From NCBI GenBank assembly GCA_022768655.1, contig JALEQD010000010.1:1-41632 (forward strand): 41,632 nt of DNA, in the 5' to 3' direction. A model generated the notes under the pieces. The model did not search any database. It saw only the letters and a program-made list of their open reading frames with translations, and was not told the origin of the DNA. Source of the DNA: Anaeroplasma sp. Its GTDB lineage: Bacteria; Bacillota_I; Bacilli_A; Acholeplasmatales; Anaeroplasmataceae. How positions within the stretch are numbered: position 1 is the stretch's first letter; every line of letters starts with the position of its first letter. Below are positions 1 through 9,516 of this stretch, piece by piece. The position numbers and the translations under genes are program-made.

Positions 1-46
1 TGAACTGGCTCTAAAAAAGTGGACAGTTTAGAAAAAGAGCCCACAT

Positions 47-82
47 AATCCCACGTTGGAGAAATCTAATGTGGGATTTTTA
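47..82 (+). terminator. Terminator-like hairpin just inside the IS left end
   Basis: AATCCCAC...GTGGGATT stem followed by TTT. Confidence 0.5.
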
Positions 83-113
83 TGATATTATAGTACTGTA
101 GGTGGTGCTTATA

Positions 114-536
114 ATGTCAAATAAATTATTTACTGAGCAAGAGCAAGATCTTCTAATAAAAAACCCGTATGTTAAGAAGGTCTCTTCTAAATCAATTACT
201 TATACTGAAGAATTTAGAGAGTTTTTCGTGAATATGTACAATCTTTCAAAGAAACCAACTGAGATTTTTATTATTGCTGGATTTGATCCAAAAATGTTAG
301 GGCATCAAAGAATTAAGCAAGCTTCTGAAAGATTTAGGGCAATGGAAAAGAGAATTGAAGGACTGAAAGATATGCGCAGTGAAAATTCGGGAAGACTGTT
401 AGAACGTGAATTATCCGATGAAGAGAAAATTGCCAAACTTGAAAATGAAAATAAAAAATTAAGGCAAGAACTTGAATTTCTAAAAAAAATGGAATTTTTA
501 GTGAGACAAGCGAAATTCAACAAGTCAAGGCAATAG
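114..536 (+). CDS. IS3-family transposase OrfA (HTH plus coiled-coil C-terminus)
   Basis: ORF 102..536; ATG at 114 is preceded by AGGTGGTG. C-terminus KIAKLENENKKLRQELEFLKKMEFL is typical of IS3 OrfA. Slippery A8 tract at 482-489. Confidence 0.8.
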   Translation: MSNKLFTEQEQDLLIKNPYVKKVSSKSITYTEEFREFFVNMYNLSKKPTEIFIIAGFDPKMLGHQRIKQASERFRAMEKRIEGLKDMRSENSGRLLERELSDEEKIAKLENENKKLRQELEFLKKMEFLVRQAKFNKSRQ

Positions 537-1465
537 ATAGATATAAAGCTATAGAAAAAGCAATAAGCCAGGATGATAATATGATGTCCATTGAAAGATT
601 ATGTGAATAGGCACAAGTATCAAGATCAGGCTTTTATAAATATTTAAATAGGATATCATCACCTAATAACAAGGAACTGCAGGATAGAGCAGATTTTGAA
701 CTAATTCTTGAAGCGTATAATTACAGAAGCTTCAAAAAAGGTAGTCGTAGTATCTTTATGAGATTACTTAGAAATGGGCATCCTATGAGTCGTAACAAAA
801 TACGTAGATTAATGAAGAAATATAATTTATTTTGCCCAATTCGAAAGGCTAATCCTTATACGCAAATGGCTAAAGCACTTGAAAAAAGTAGTGTAGCCCC
901 AAATCTATTAAAACGTGATTTTAAAGGAAAAGGTCCTAGATATGTTATTTTAACTGATATTAAATACATATTTTATGGTAATTGTCAAAAATGTTATGTA
1001 TCTGTAATGAAAGACGCATATACAAATGAGATATTAGGTTATGCCGTTAGTTCTTCTATGGAAGAGGATTTCGTATTAGATACTGTAAATATGTGTATGA
1101 AATTACATAAGCATGAAATACCACAAAATGCCTTAGTACATAGTGACCAAGGCATTCATTATAAGGCATATTCATTTAAAGCATTATTACATAATTATGA
1201 GTTGAGACAATCAATGTCAAGAAAAGCAAATTGTTGGGATAATGCCCCACAAGAATCATTCTTTGGACATATGAAGGATGAGATAGATATTTCAATGTGC
1301 AAAGAATTTGATGAAGTTAAGCTAAAAATAGTTGAATATATTGATTATTATAATAATGAAAGATATCAATGGGATTTAGCTTATCTTACACCGGTAGAGT
1401 ATTATCATTATACGATGACTGGTCAGTATCCTCTTGAATTAAAACACCTTCCAAAGAAGAAATAA
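482..1465 (+). pseudogene. IS3-family transposase OrfB (rve/DDE integrase), interrupted by in-frame TAG at 608-610
   Basis: The -1 frame after the A8 tract reads ...SETSEIQQVKAIDRYKAIEKAISQDDNMMSIERLCE*AQVSRSGFYKYLN..., then continues into ORF 758..1465 with DDE-type motifs (LTDIKYI, HSDQGIHY, SRKANCWDNAPQESFFGHMKDE). Confidence 0.8.
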
Positions 1466-1772
1466 ATTTATTCGATAATTCATCATACTTAGATTCAGTT
1501 ATAATTTTGGATAAATCATATCCCTCAATATTAAAGAATAATTGAAGAAATAATTCTTCAGATAGATTATTCCATGGATATTTCATAATCCAAAACATCT
1601 TATAGAATAAATAATCCTCATCAATTAAATATGAAGCTGCAAGCTTGACTTCATTATAGAATAAGATAAATTCATCATCCGATAATCCGTCAACATATTT
1701 AGATATGTATTTAGGACAACAATTACTGTTACAATAGCTTTTAAAGTTTTTAATGGTACTAGCATGTTTCAT
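1386..1772 (-). CDS. Hypothetical protein inside the IS, antisense to and overlapping the orfB 3' end
   Basis: 128-aa ORF starting MKHASTIKNFKSYCNSNCCPKYISKYVDG with an AAAGGATC Shine-Dalgarno-like sequence upstream. Confidence 0.5.
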   Translation of the reverse strand: MKHASTIKNFKSYCNSNCCPKYISKYVDGLSDDEFILFYNEVKLAASYLIDEDYLFYKMFWIMKYPWNNLSEELFLQLFFNIEGYDLSKIITESKYDELSNKFISSLEGVLIQEDTDQSSYNDNTLPV

Positions 1773-1797
1773 ATTAATAAGATCCTTTCATATAAAA

Positions 1798-1836
1798 ATG
1801 GTTACCAACGTCATATTGTTAGTAACCATATTTTAT
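1798..1836. terminator. Terminator-like hairpin just inside the IS right end
   Basis: ATGGTTAC-caacgtcatattgtta-GTAACCAT stem; on the minus strand it is followed by TTTTTAT. Confidence 0.45.
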
Positions 1837-2031
1837 TTCTTATAAATATAGATTAGTAGGTATTTTTTTCTTTTTGTCTACTAAACTGGTACCACTTCAC
1901 TGTGTTCAAGGTATTTTATTTTTATTATTAATTTGAAACTTTTTTTACATAACTTAAATTATAATTTTCACAATTAATATTTTGTGGATATATTATTAAC
2001 TTTATATTTTTAAAATATTTAGAAATAACAA

Positions 2032-2067
2032 AAAGACATCTCAAAATATAACTTTGAAATGTCTTTT
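2032..2067. terminator. Bidirectional terminator-like hairpin
   Basis: AAAGACATcTCAAA...TTTGAaATGTCTTT, downstream of the minus-strand gene 2143..4899. A second hairpin follows at about 2077-2104 (ATTTCTTATGTTT/AACATAAGAAAT). Confidence 0.6.
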
Positions 2068-2142
2068 ATATTGATTTCTTATGTTTAGCAAAAAACATAA
2101 GAAATGTGTTATAAATTTTGGATTTTAATTGAATTTTCTCAA

Positions 2143-4899
2143 CTAGCTGTTAGCAATAATAGAGTAAGTTATTTCAATTGAAGAAATTCTTAATTGCTGA
2201 TTTTCTTTATTTTGTAATGTAAATGATGAAGAATTAATTGCATAAACTCCTGTTTTTGCTTCTGTTGCTGTAGATTCGATTTTTGTATCTCCTACTTTTA
2301 CTGTAGCAGCAGTAGTTTTAGTAGTGTTGTTAAATACAATTTTTATAGAATTAATAACAACAGTAAATCCTGATATAGTATTTACTGAGAAAGTTAATTT
2401 ACTACCATTACCAGTACCTGCAGCAACTTTATCGCTTTCACGATATAATGATAAATAAGAAGGATTATCTCCTGCTGTATTGATCATAGGAATTGAAGAT
2501 AGACTATAATTTTCTAATGTAATTGTAAATAATCTCTCATCAAATCCTAATGTTGTAGCGTTATTTTCAGTTTTACTTAATTTAATATTATTCTCTGATG
2601 TATTTGAAGTATAATCACCAGTAACTTTTAAATTTTCTCCGGCTGTAATTCCTGTAGACTCAGGTAATTGTGCTTCTACAGTAACATCAGCAGTCTTTGT
2701 TTGATCTCCAATTGTAACTGAAATTGTAACTGTTGCAGAAACTGCTGCTTCAGCAGGAGTAATAGTTAGTTTACCTGTTGTAGCATTCCAAACTACTGCT
2801 TCACCACCATTAGCTACTGTTACAGTTAATGTTGAATCTTTATAAATTAAATTTAAAGTTTTTTCAGCATTTTTTTCAAATTTAGTAGTTCCAATTGTAG
2901 TCTTAATAGCGTCAACTTCTAATTGAGCTCTTACATCAGCAGCTCTTAAGTCTTCTACATAATCTAATGTATAAACAACAATTTGATTTGTTACAACACC
3001 ACTAGTTGTATTCTTAAAAATACCATAAGTACCTGTAATCTTATAAGACTCATTTGCTGATAAATATGCAGGATTAATACCCTTCATAAATACATTTATT
3101 TCTTTTGCTGCTTCACCTTCACCTACTACAAATACTTGATTTGAACCAGATTTTTCTTTGTATTTACCAGTGAATGATACAAACTTACCTTGAGTTTCAG
3201 CAGTAATAGTTAAACCATTAGCTGCTAAATCAGTAGTAACATCTGTAGGAGTAGCAGTACCTTCTTCTGTTGCTAAAATTGTAACATTTACTAATTCTAA
3301 AACATCATTATAAGTATCTTTCTTAGCAGAAACAGTAATCAAATCACCAATTTCCACATCTAATACTGTAGAATTAAAGATATAATATCCATTTCCATCA
3401 GCGTCTACAATATAAACTTCTGTCTTATTTTTAGATGATACATATACTTGTACAACTGTACCCTTTACATATAATACAGTATCATCTTCAGCATTTACAT
3501 AAGTTTCATGTGAATCAACTACAACATTCGCAAGTAATTTAATTGTAACTGTTTCAGTTGTTTTAACTTCTTCTCCAACCTTAACAGTTAATGTTAAAGT
3601 AACATCTGTATCTTCAGTAACTACTGCAGTAGTTAAGGTAGGAACAACTCTAGTTACAGCTGGAACATATCCTTCTTCTCCTTCAGTTCCTTGAGCTGGA
3701 GTAACAACGATAGTCTTTGTTCCAACTACAGCCTTATCACTATTTGAAGTCCATGTAGCAGTCATTCCAGTATAATTTGTATTTGCTTCAATATCAGCTT
3801 CATTAGCTAATACGATTTCCTTAATACCATATACTTGAGCAGGAACATTTGCTGCTGTTTTTACTTCATTTGCAAATCCATTAGAATAATCCCTAGTAAA
3901 AGATGCAGTTAAAGGAATAATTTGAGCATTATTATACCAACCAACAACACCTTCAATTGTTACAACATCACCAGCGATTAAGCCAGTTAATAATTTATAC
4001 TCATCTGATGCTTCAGGAGTTAAATATTTAGAAACCTTAACAGTAATTTGTTTAGATTTATCTGCTTGATCACCTACAACAATTGTAGTTCCATTTACAG
4101 AAACAACTGAAATATTTGTTAATTTAACTGGATGACATTGAATAGCCTTTGTAGGTAAATTTCCAGCTAAAACTGATTCAGTAATATCTGTTGCTGCTTT
4201 AACTGAATTTGCAGTATCATCAGTCATATAAGTACATGGATTTAATTCTCTTAAACCATTATATGTAGCAATTGTACCAGTAACATAAATTGTATTACCA
4301 ATCTTTAAATCTTTATCATATGCTTCTTGAGATGCACAAGCAAGACGATATGCTTCAAAGCCACCATCTTCACAAGCAATATATACAGATGTATTCTTAT
4401 AGCTTGCAGAATATGATTCTCTTGCAGTGATTACACCCTTTAATGTAATTGTATCACCTTTTTTAGCCTTATCATAATCCGCACAAGTAGATGCTACAAA
4501 CTTAGGAACAGTAAATCCAAATTCCTTTGATGCTTTATCTTCAGCATTATCTGGATTAGTAACTGTTGCTGTTAATTTAACATTTGCATCTTCCTTTAAT
4601 GAAGGATTATAAGCAACTGTTGCTGTAATTAATTTTGTTTCTTGATCTGCTTCACCGAAAGAAACAACAGGAGTATTTGATGTCCAAGCCACATTATATG
4701 TAACTCCATTATCTCCCTTAACAATACTTGATACTTCGAAATCTGCAGTAACTGCAGTTTGCTTATCTTGCATAAGCATAATTTTCTTTGTAGCTGCCTC
4801 AGCACCAGAATTTACTGGTTCTTTATCACATGAAGCTAATGTGAATAAAGAAAGAACTAAAGCTACCACAAATAAAGCAATTTTTTTTAATTGTTTCAT
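2143..4899 (-). CDS. Large secreted lipoprotein with repeated OB-fold-like and Ig-like segments
   Basis: Lipobox MKQLKKIALFVVALVLSLFTLASC. Several segments of the type DTITLKGVITARES..YIAC and VLYVKGTVVQVYVSSKNKTEVYIVDADG..GYYI suggest OB folds; Ig-like stretches such as TVTISVTIGDQTKTADVTVEA. Confidence 0.6.
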   Translation of the reverse strand: MKQLKKIALFVVALVLSLFTLASCDKEPVNSGAEAATKKIMLMQDKQTAVTADFEVSSIVKGDNGVTYNVAWTSNTPVVSFGEADQETKLITATVAYNPSLKEDANVKLTATVTNPDNAEDKASKEFGFTVPKFVASTCADYDKAKKGDTITLKGVITARESYSASYKNTSVYIACEDGGFEAYRLACASQEAYDKDLKIGNTIYVTGTIATYNGLRELNPCTYMTDDTANSVKAATDITESVLAGNLPTKAIQCHPVKLTNISVVSVNGTTIVVGDQADKSKQITVKVSKYLTPEASDEYKLLTGLIAGDVVTIEGVVGWYNNAQIIPLTASFTRDYSNGFANEVKTAANVPAQVYGIKEIVLANEADIEANTNYTGMTATWTSNSDKAVVGTKTIVVTPAQGTEGEEGYVPAVTRVVPTLTTAVVTEDTDVTLTLTVKVGEEVKTTETVTIKLLANVVVDSHETYVNAEDDTVLYVKGTVVQVYVSSKNKTEVYIVDADGNGYYIFNSTVLDVEIGDLITVSAKKDTYNDVLELVNVTILATEEGTATPTDVTTDLAANGLTITAETQGKFVSFTGKYKEKSGSNQVFVVGEGEAAKEINVFMKGINPAYLSANESYKITGTYGIFKNTTSGVVTNQIVVYTLDYVEDLRAADVRAQLEVDAIKTTIGTTKFEKNAEKTLNLIYKDSTLTVTVANGGEAVVWNATTGKLTITPAEAAVSATVTISVTIGDQTKTADVTVEAQLPESTGITAGENLKVTGDYTSNTSENNIKLSKTENNATTLGFDERLFTITLENYSLSSIPMINTAGDNPSYLSLYRESDKVAAGTGNGSKLTFSVNTISGFTVVINSIKIVFNNTTKTTAATVKVGDTKIESTATEAKTGVYAINSSSFTLQNKENQQLRISSIEITYSIIANS

Positions 4900-4937
4900 C
4901 TAAGCTTTTCTCCTTTTTATTTCATTTTATTTTTATA

Positions 4938-6248
4938 TCAACGAATAACTACGTCATCCATTGATATTAATGAAATCTGATAATTGTCATTATACTTTTC
5001 TATAATACCTGTTACATCAATTGTTTTGCCTTCAAAATTTGATTGTAAAACAATTGAATTAGAATCAACTTGATATTTTCCTGTTCTATCATATAAAACA
5101 GATGTACGAACCTTTACTATTTGTCCATCAACCTTACCTGTTATAGTAATAGCACCTTTACTTGATGATCCTGAGGTATTTGTAGTATAACAGCTAGTTA
5201 CAACAATATTTTTTAATGTAACTAAAGTAAATTCTTTTGCATAACTAGTAGTATCATTTAGTGATGCAGCAGTAATTTCTTGTGCCTTAACATCAACTTT
5301 TTCTAATAACTTAATATTATCTTTATTTGATGTCAAAAGCTTATCAACGATATCAGTTAACTGATAAACATTTCCTGTCTCATAATAAGTTATAGTACCA
5401 GAAACCTTAATTCTATTTCCTATTTCTTCCATATAACCTGTTGAAATTCCAGTAGGTCTATAGAACACTTGAATTCCATACCAAGTTTCTGTTTCTAAAT
5501 CTTCATCAATTAAATAGTATTCATTACCATCAATTCTAGCAATTGTTGCTGTAAAGATTACCTTCTTTAAATAATACTTACTATTTTGACCATTTTCATG
5601 CAAATCTTTTTGTAAAGCCATTAAAGTAGTTTCCATTGCTTCTGTATAGCAATAATCAGGGTCTGTTTCTCCCCAAACCTTAATACCTTTTTTACGAGCT
5701 TGATCTGCAGCAGCAATAAGCTCAGAAACATAATTTTTAACACCTGCATTTTTAGATACAGAATAGCCTTCTTGAACTAATTCTAAATTCAATAATTTAT
5801 ATTCTTCCTTATCTGGTAACTTATACCAAACCCAAGCTAACCATCTATCATAGTTATCTTGTTCTCCTGGTCCACCATCTGATGTAATAACTAATGAGGC
5901 AGCTGCCTTTACTAATCCCTTAGTAAAGTTTGAGGCAGCTACACCCCAAGCCTCTACTGCAGCAGTAGATTCTGGAGTGTCTACACCTAAAAATCTTAAC
6001 TTTAAAATTGAATCATCCTGACCAGTAACATGAATTGTATCTCCATCTACTGCTTGATATAAAGTGACCTCCTCTATACCATCCTTAGCAAACGTTTTTC
6101 CGGTAAAATCCTCGGTTAGTTTTACTTGAGAAACATAATCAACATCTGTTGCTGGCTCGCTTTCTTTTTCACCACAGCTTGTTAATGTGAAAAAAACGAA
6201 TAATCCTAGGACTAAAAGTAAACTAAATACTTTGCCTAATTTTTTCAT
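4938..6248 (-). CDS. Secreted lipoprotein, staphylococcal-type thermonuclease (SNase) with C-terminal OB-like domains
   Basis: Lipobox LTSC. AVDGDTIHV, LRFLGVDTPES and YDRWLAWVWY match the SNase catalytic motifs (R35/E43/R87 equivalents). Confidence 0.88.
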   Translation of the reverse strand: MKKLGKVFSLLLVLGLFVFFTLTSCGEKESEPATDVDYVSQVKLTEDFTGKTFAKDGIEEVTLYQAVDGDTIHVTGQDDSILKLRFLGVDTPESTAAVEAWGVAASNFTKGLVKAAASLVITSDGGPGEQDNYDRWLAWVWYKLPDKEEYKLLNLELVQEGYSVSKNAGVKNYVSELIAAADQARKKGIKVWGETDPDYCYTEAMETTLMALQKDLHENGQNSKYYLKKVIFTATIARIDGNEYYLIDEDLETETWYGIQVFYRPTGISTGYMEEIGNRIKVSGTITYYETGNVYQLTDIVDKLLTSNKDNIKLLEKVDVKAQEITAASLNDTTSYAKEFTLVTLKNIVVTSCYTTNTSGSSSKGAITITGKVDGQIVKVRTSVLYDRTGKYQVDSNSIVLQSNFEGKTIDVTGIIEKYNDNYQISLISMDDVVIR

Positions 6249-6250
6249 TA

Positions 6251-7636
6251 TTATTGACCTGCTTGATATTTACAATTCTTGATAGCTTTTGTGAAGTAGC
6301 TTTGAACTAGTTCATCAGTTACTGCAGCCTTATCTTGCATTAAGCTTGATACTAAGCTACCAACTTCATCACGAGCATAAGAAGAACCAATGAATACTTC
6401 AGAAGTAAAGTATGCATTATTTTGAGCAATTGCTTGTTTTGTTGCTGTTGCAGCAATTCCATTTTTAGTTCCATCAGCCTTGCTTAAGAAATTATTAACA
6501 TAAACTTCATTATTTTGAGCAGTTTTTGTAACTGGTAAATAACCAGAAGTCATAGCAAATCTAACTTGAACTGAATCTGTTAATAAATATTGAGTAAATA
6601 ACCAAGTAGCTAATACCTCTTGAGCATTGTCCTTCTTAAATAATACTAATGATGGACCTTGAGAAATAGCCTTTGCTTCTTTTCCTGCAGCATAAGGAAC
6701 ATTAGATACGCCTGTTTCAAATGCACCAGAACTATTAGCTTGATATGTTGCACCTGCAGTTGAACCAATACACATATAAGCACGAGAATCTAAAGATGTA
6801 TCTGTCATTAATGTATTAGTATATGTACCATAAATACCTTGAGTAGTAAAATAGCCCTTATTGTAGTTTTCTTTGAAAGTCTTCATTAAGCCTCTCATTC
6901 CTTCATTATCAAAATCAAATGAATTTTGAGAAGTATATGCATAACCATAAGTTTCTGATAATGTAATAAATAAATTTGAATCTGAATCATATCCTAATGG
7001 ACAAGATTTTGGATCAATTTCTTTAATTTTAGCACAAGTTTCCCACATTTCTTCCCAAGTTTTAGGAACTTTTAAATTATGCTCAGTAAAGAATGTCTTA
7101 TTGTAGAATAAAGCTTCTGTTGATTTTAAAAATGGCATTGTATACATTAAACCATCACCATATACTGAACCTTCATTATAGAAAGCCTCAACAAAATCTT
7201 CTTTAGTAGGTCCATCAAATTTTAATTCAGAACCACCAAGACCATACTTTCCATTTGCAATTACATCATCTAATGATACAGCAATTGTTGCCTCATTATA
7301 TAATGCAACATGGTCTGGATAGCAATATGCCATACTTGGATATCCTCCAGTACCCATATTTGTTACGATTTGATCACGTACATCATCATAACCACCAATT
7401 TGTTGATGTTCAACTGTAATGTTTGGATATAATGCTGTAAATTCTTCAATTGCTTCATTTAAAACCTTTTGTAAATTGTCACCTTGAGTGTGCCAAAATG
7501 TAATTGTTACTGGTGTTTGAGTATCAAACTCCTCTGGACATACAAAATTTGCTGCAACCTTTGTGCCACAAGAAGCTAAAGCTAAAGCACTAGCACCTAA
7601 AGCTGCTAAACCAAAAATTCTTTTTTGAAATTTCAT
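6251..7636 (-). CDS. ABC transporter extracellular solute-binding protein (CUT1 type)
   Basis: Lipobox ALASC; VTITFWHTQGDNLQKVLNEAIEEFTALYPNITVEHQQIGGYDD. Likely start is ATG at 7636 after AAGGAG; the track ORF start at 7654 is a TTG. Confidence 0.9.
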   Translation of the reverse strand: MKFQKRIFGLAALGASALALASCGTKVAANFVCPEEFDTQTPVTITFWHTQGDNLQKVLNEAIEEFTALYPNITVEHQQIGGYDDVRDQIVTNMGTGGYPSMAYCYPDHVALYNEATIAVSLDDVIANGKYGLGGSELKFDGPTKEDFVEAFYNEGSVYGDGLMYTMPFLKSTEALFYNKTFFTEHNLKVPKTWEEMWETCAKIKEIDPKSCPLGYDSDSNLFITLSETYGYAYTSQNSFDFDNEGMRGLMKTFKENYNKGYFTTQGIYGTYTNTLMTDTSLDSRAYMCIGSTAGATYQANSSGAFETGVSNVPYAAGKEAKAISQGPSLVLFKKDNAQEVLATWLFTQYLLTDSVQVRFAMTSGYLPVTKTAQNNEVYVNNFLSKADGTKNGIAATATKQAIAQNNAYFTSEVFIGSSYARDEVGSLVSSLMQDKAAVTDELVQSYFTKAIKNCKYQAGQ

Positions 7637-7657
7637 TTTAATTTTCTCCTTCAATTT

Positions 7658-8572
7658 TTAACCTTTTGTTCCGCTTCTAGAAACGCCTCTCATAATATAT
7701 TTCCTAAAGAAAATAAATATTAAGAAAAGTGGTATAGAAACAATTGTTACTGCTGCCATTTGTAATGGATAATCAACACGGCCTGATTCTGTTGTAAAGG
7801 CTGTACGAAGTCCATTTGTAATAAGCTTATAACTGTCGCTATTAGCAACAAGTCTAGGCCATACATATGAATTCCACGCTCCCATCATCTTAAGTATTGT
7901 AATTGAGATGATAGATGGCATTGAAAGTGGAACCATCACTTTAAACAAATATTTTAAATCACTTGTACCATCAACCTTTGCTGCATAATATAAGGAATCC
8001 GGAATTTGTTTGAAGTTTTGTCTTAATAAATAGATATAAAACACACTAACTAAAAATGGAATAATTAATACTGTATAAGAATTTGTCCACTCTAAGTTTG
8101 AAACTGTAACATAGTTTGTAATTGTAAACATTTCACCAGGAATCATCATTGTTGCAAGTAGAATTGTAAACAATAATTCTCTTCCCTTAAAATTAATTCT
8201 CGCAAAAGCAAATGCTGCTAATATAGTAATTAATAACGATAATATTGTAGATGTAACACCAACAATTACTGTATTAATCATATATCTACCAAAATCAGCT
8301 GCTTGCCAAGCATTCATATAATTTTCCCAATGAACCTCCATTGGCCAAAATGTAGGATTTGCCAAATAGTATTCATCCATAGATTTTAATGATGAATTAA
8401 TCATCCAATAGAATGGGAATATCATAATAAATGCTACAAAAATTAAGAACAAATATATAACAATTAATCTAATTACTTTAAAAATCTTTTGTCTTTTTGC
8501 TGCTTTTTTAAGTTCTTCATCACTTTTAATCAGTGATTGTAATTCAAGTTCTCTTTTAGATAATTCTTGCAT
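7658..8572 (-). CDS. Carbohydrate-type ABC transporter permease (MalG/UgpE-like)
   Basis: Multiple TM segments; EAA loop YYAAKVDGTSDLKYLFKVMVPLSMPSI. Confidence 0.9.
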   Translation of the reverse strand: MQELSKRELELQSLIKSDEELKKAAKRQKIFKVIRLIVIYLFLIFVAFIMIFPFYWMINSSLKSMDEYYLANPTFWPMEVHWENYMNAWQAADFGRYMINTVIVGVTSTILSLLITILAAFAFARINFKGRELLFTILLATMMIPGEMFTITNYVTVSNLEWTNSYTVLIIPFLVSVFYIYLLRQNFKQIPDSLYYAAKVDGTSDLKYLFKVMVPLSMPSIISITILKMMGAWNSYVWPRLVANSDSYKLITNGLRTAFTTESGRVDYPLQMAAVTIVSIPLFLIFIFFRKYIMRGVSRSGTKG

Positions 8573-8584
8573 TTAAACCACCTC

Positions 8585-9505
8585 CTAGTAATGAACCTTT
8601 TTCTTAGATACTAAGAATTGAATTAAGGTAATGAATAGAATGATTACGAATAAGAATAGTGCACCAGCAGCAGCTCTACCAGTCCATACCTGACTTAATG
8701 AATCATAAATAAATCCTACCATTGTTGTCATACCATAATCCTTTAGATTTTCGCCAAAAATACCAACAGCACTAGTATATTCTTTAAATGCTCCAATGAA
8801 ACCTGTAACTACAACATATAATAACATTGGAGAAATTAATGGAACTGTAATTTTTGTAAATACTCTAAATCTAGATGTTCCATCAACCCTTGCAGCATCA
8901 TAATATTGCTTATTAACAGATTGTAATGCACCCAATAAAATCATAATTTTAAATGGCAATGCATTCCAAATTATATATGTACATAGTACAAACATTTTAT
9001 TAAATTTAGGAGCATTAGTTGATACCCAAGTTAAATCAGTAACATCAACTCCAAAAAGCTGTAACAAATGATTAAACAAACCAATATTATTTACAACTGA
9101 TCCCGTTTGATAAACACTAAATATCATTGAAAATACCATACCAATGGCAATTCCATTTGTAACATAAGGTAAGAAATAAATTGTTTGTAAAAATGATCTA
9201 AGAGGTTTAATTGAATTTAAACCTACCGCAATCAACAATGCAATTATTGTTGAAAGAGGAACTGTAACAAACGCAATAATACACGTATTAACAAGTCCTT
9301 CAATCAAATAATCATTTTTAAATACCTGAACATAATTGTTAATACCAAATTTAAATGAAACACCTGATGCAGCTAAAGACTGCTTGTATCCATTTAAAAA
9401 TGATATATAAATAGTATTAACTAGTGGATAAAAAGTAAACACAGCTAAAATTATTAGTGCCGGTGCTAAATATATCCATGCTTTCCAACCATTTTTTTGT
9501 TCCAT
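8585..9505 (-). CDS. Carbohydrate-type ABC transporter permease (MalF/UgpA-like)
   Basis: Multiple TM segments; EAA loop YYDAARVDGTSRFRVFTKITVPLISPML. Confidence 0.9.
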   Translation of the reverse strand: MEQKNGWKAWIYLAPALIILAVFTFYPLVNTIYISFLNGYKQSLAASGVSFKFGINNYVQVFKNDYLIEGLVNTCIIAFVTVPLSTIIALLIAVGLNSIKPLRSFLQTIYFLPYVTNGIAIGMVFSMIFSVYQTGSVVNNIGLFNHLLQLFGVDVTDLTWVSTNAPKFNKMFVLCTYIIWNALPFKIMILLGALQSVNKQYYDAARVDGTSRFRVFTKITVPLISPMLLYVVVTGFIGAFKEYTSAVGIFGENLKDYGMTTMVGFIYDSLSQVWTGRAAAGALFLFVIILFITLIQFLVSKKKVHY

Positions 9506-9516
9506 AGAAATCCTCC

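Larger units (their letters stand above)
1..1899 (+). mobile_element. IS3-family insertion sequence, apparently full length end to end
   Basis: Left end TGAACTGGCTCTAAAAAAGTGGACAG (from base 1) and right end, reverse complement of 1874-1899, TGAAGTGGTACCAGTTTAGTAGACAA form an imperfect inverted repeat with TGAAnTGG and AGTnGACA conserved. orfA/orfB lie between them. Confidence 0.85.

Noticed and set aside
305-523. Minus-strand ORF inside orfA
   Set aside because: Ser/Phe/Leu-rich antisense shadow of a lysine/glutamate-rich coiled coil; no start context.
1984-1992. TGTGGATAT DnaA-box-like sequence next to the IS
   Set aside because: A single isolated near-match in AT-rich DNA, expected by chance.
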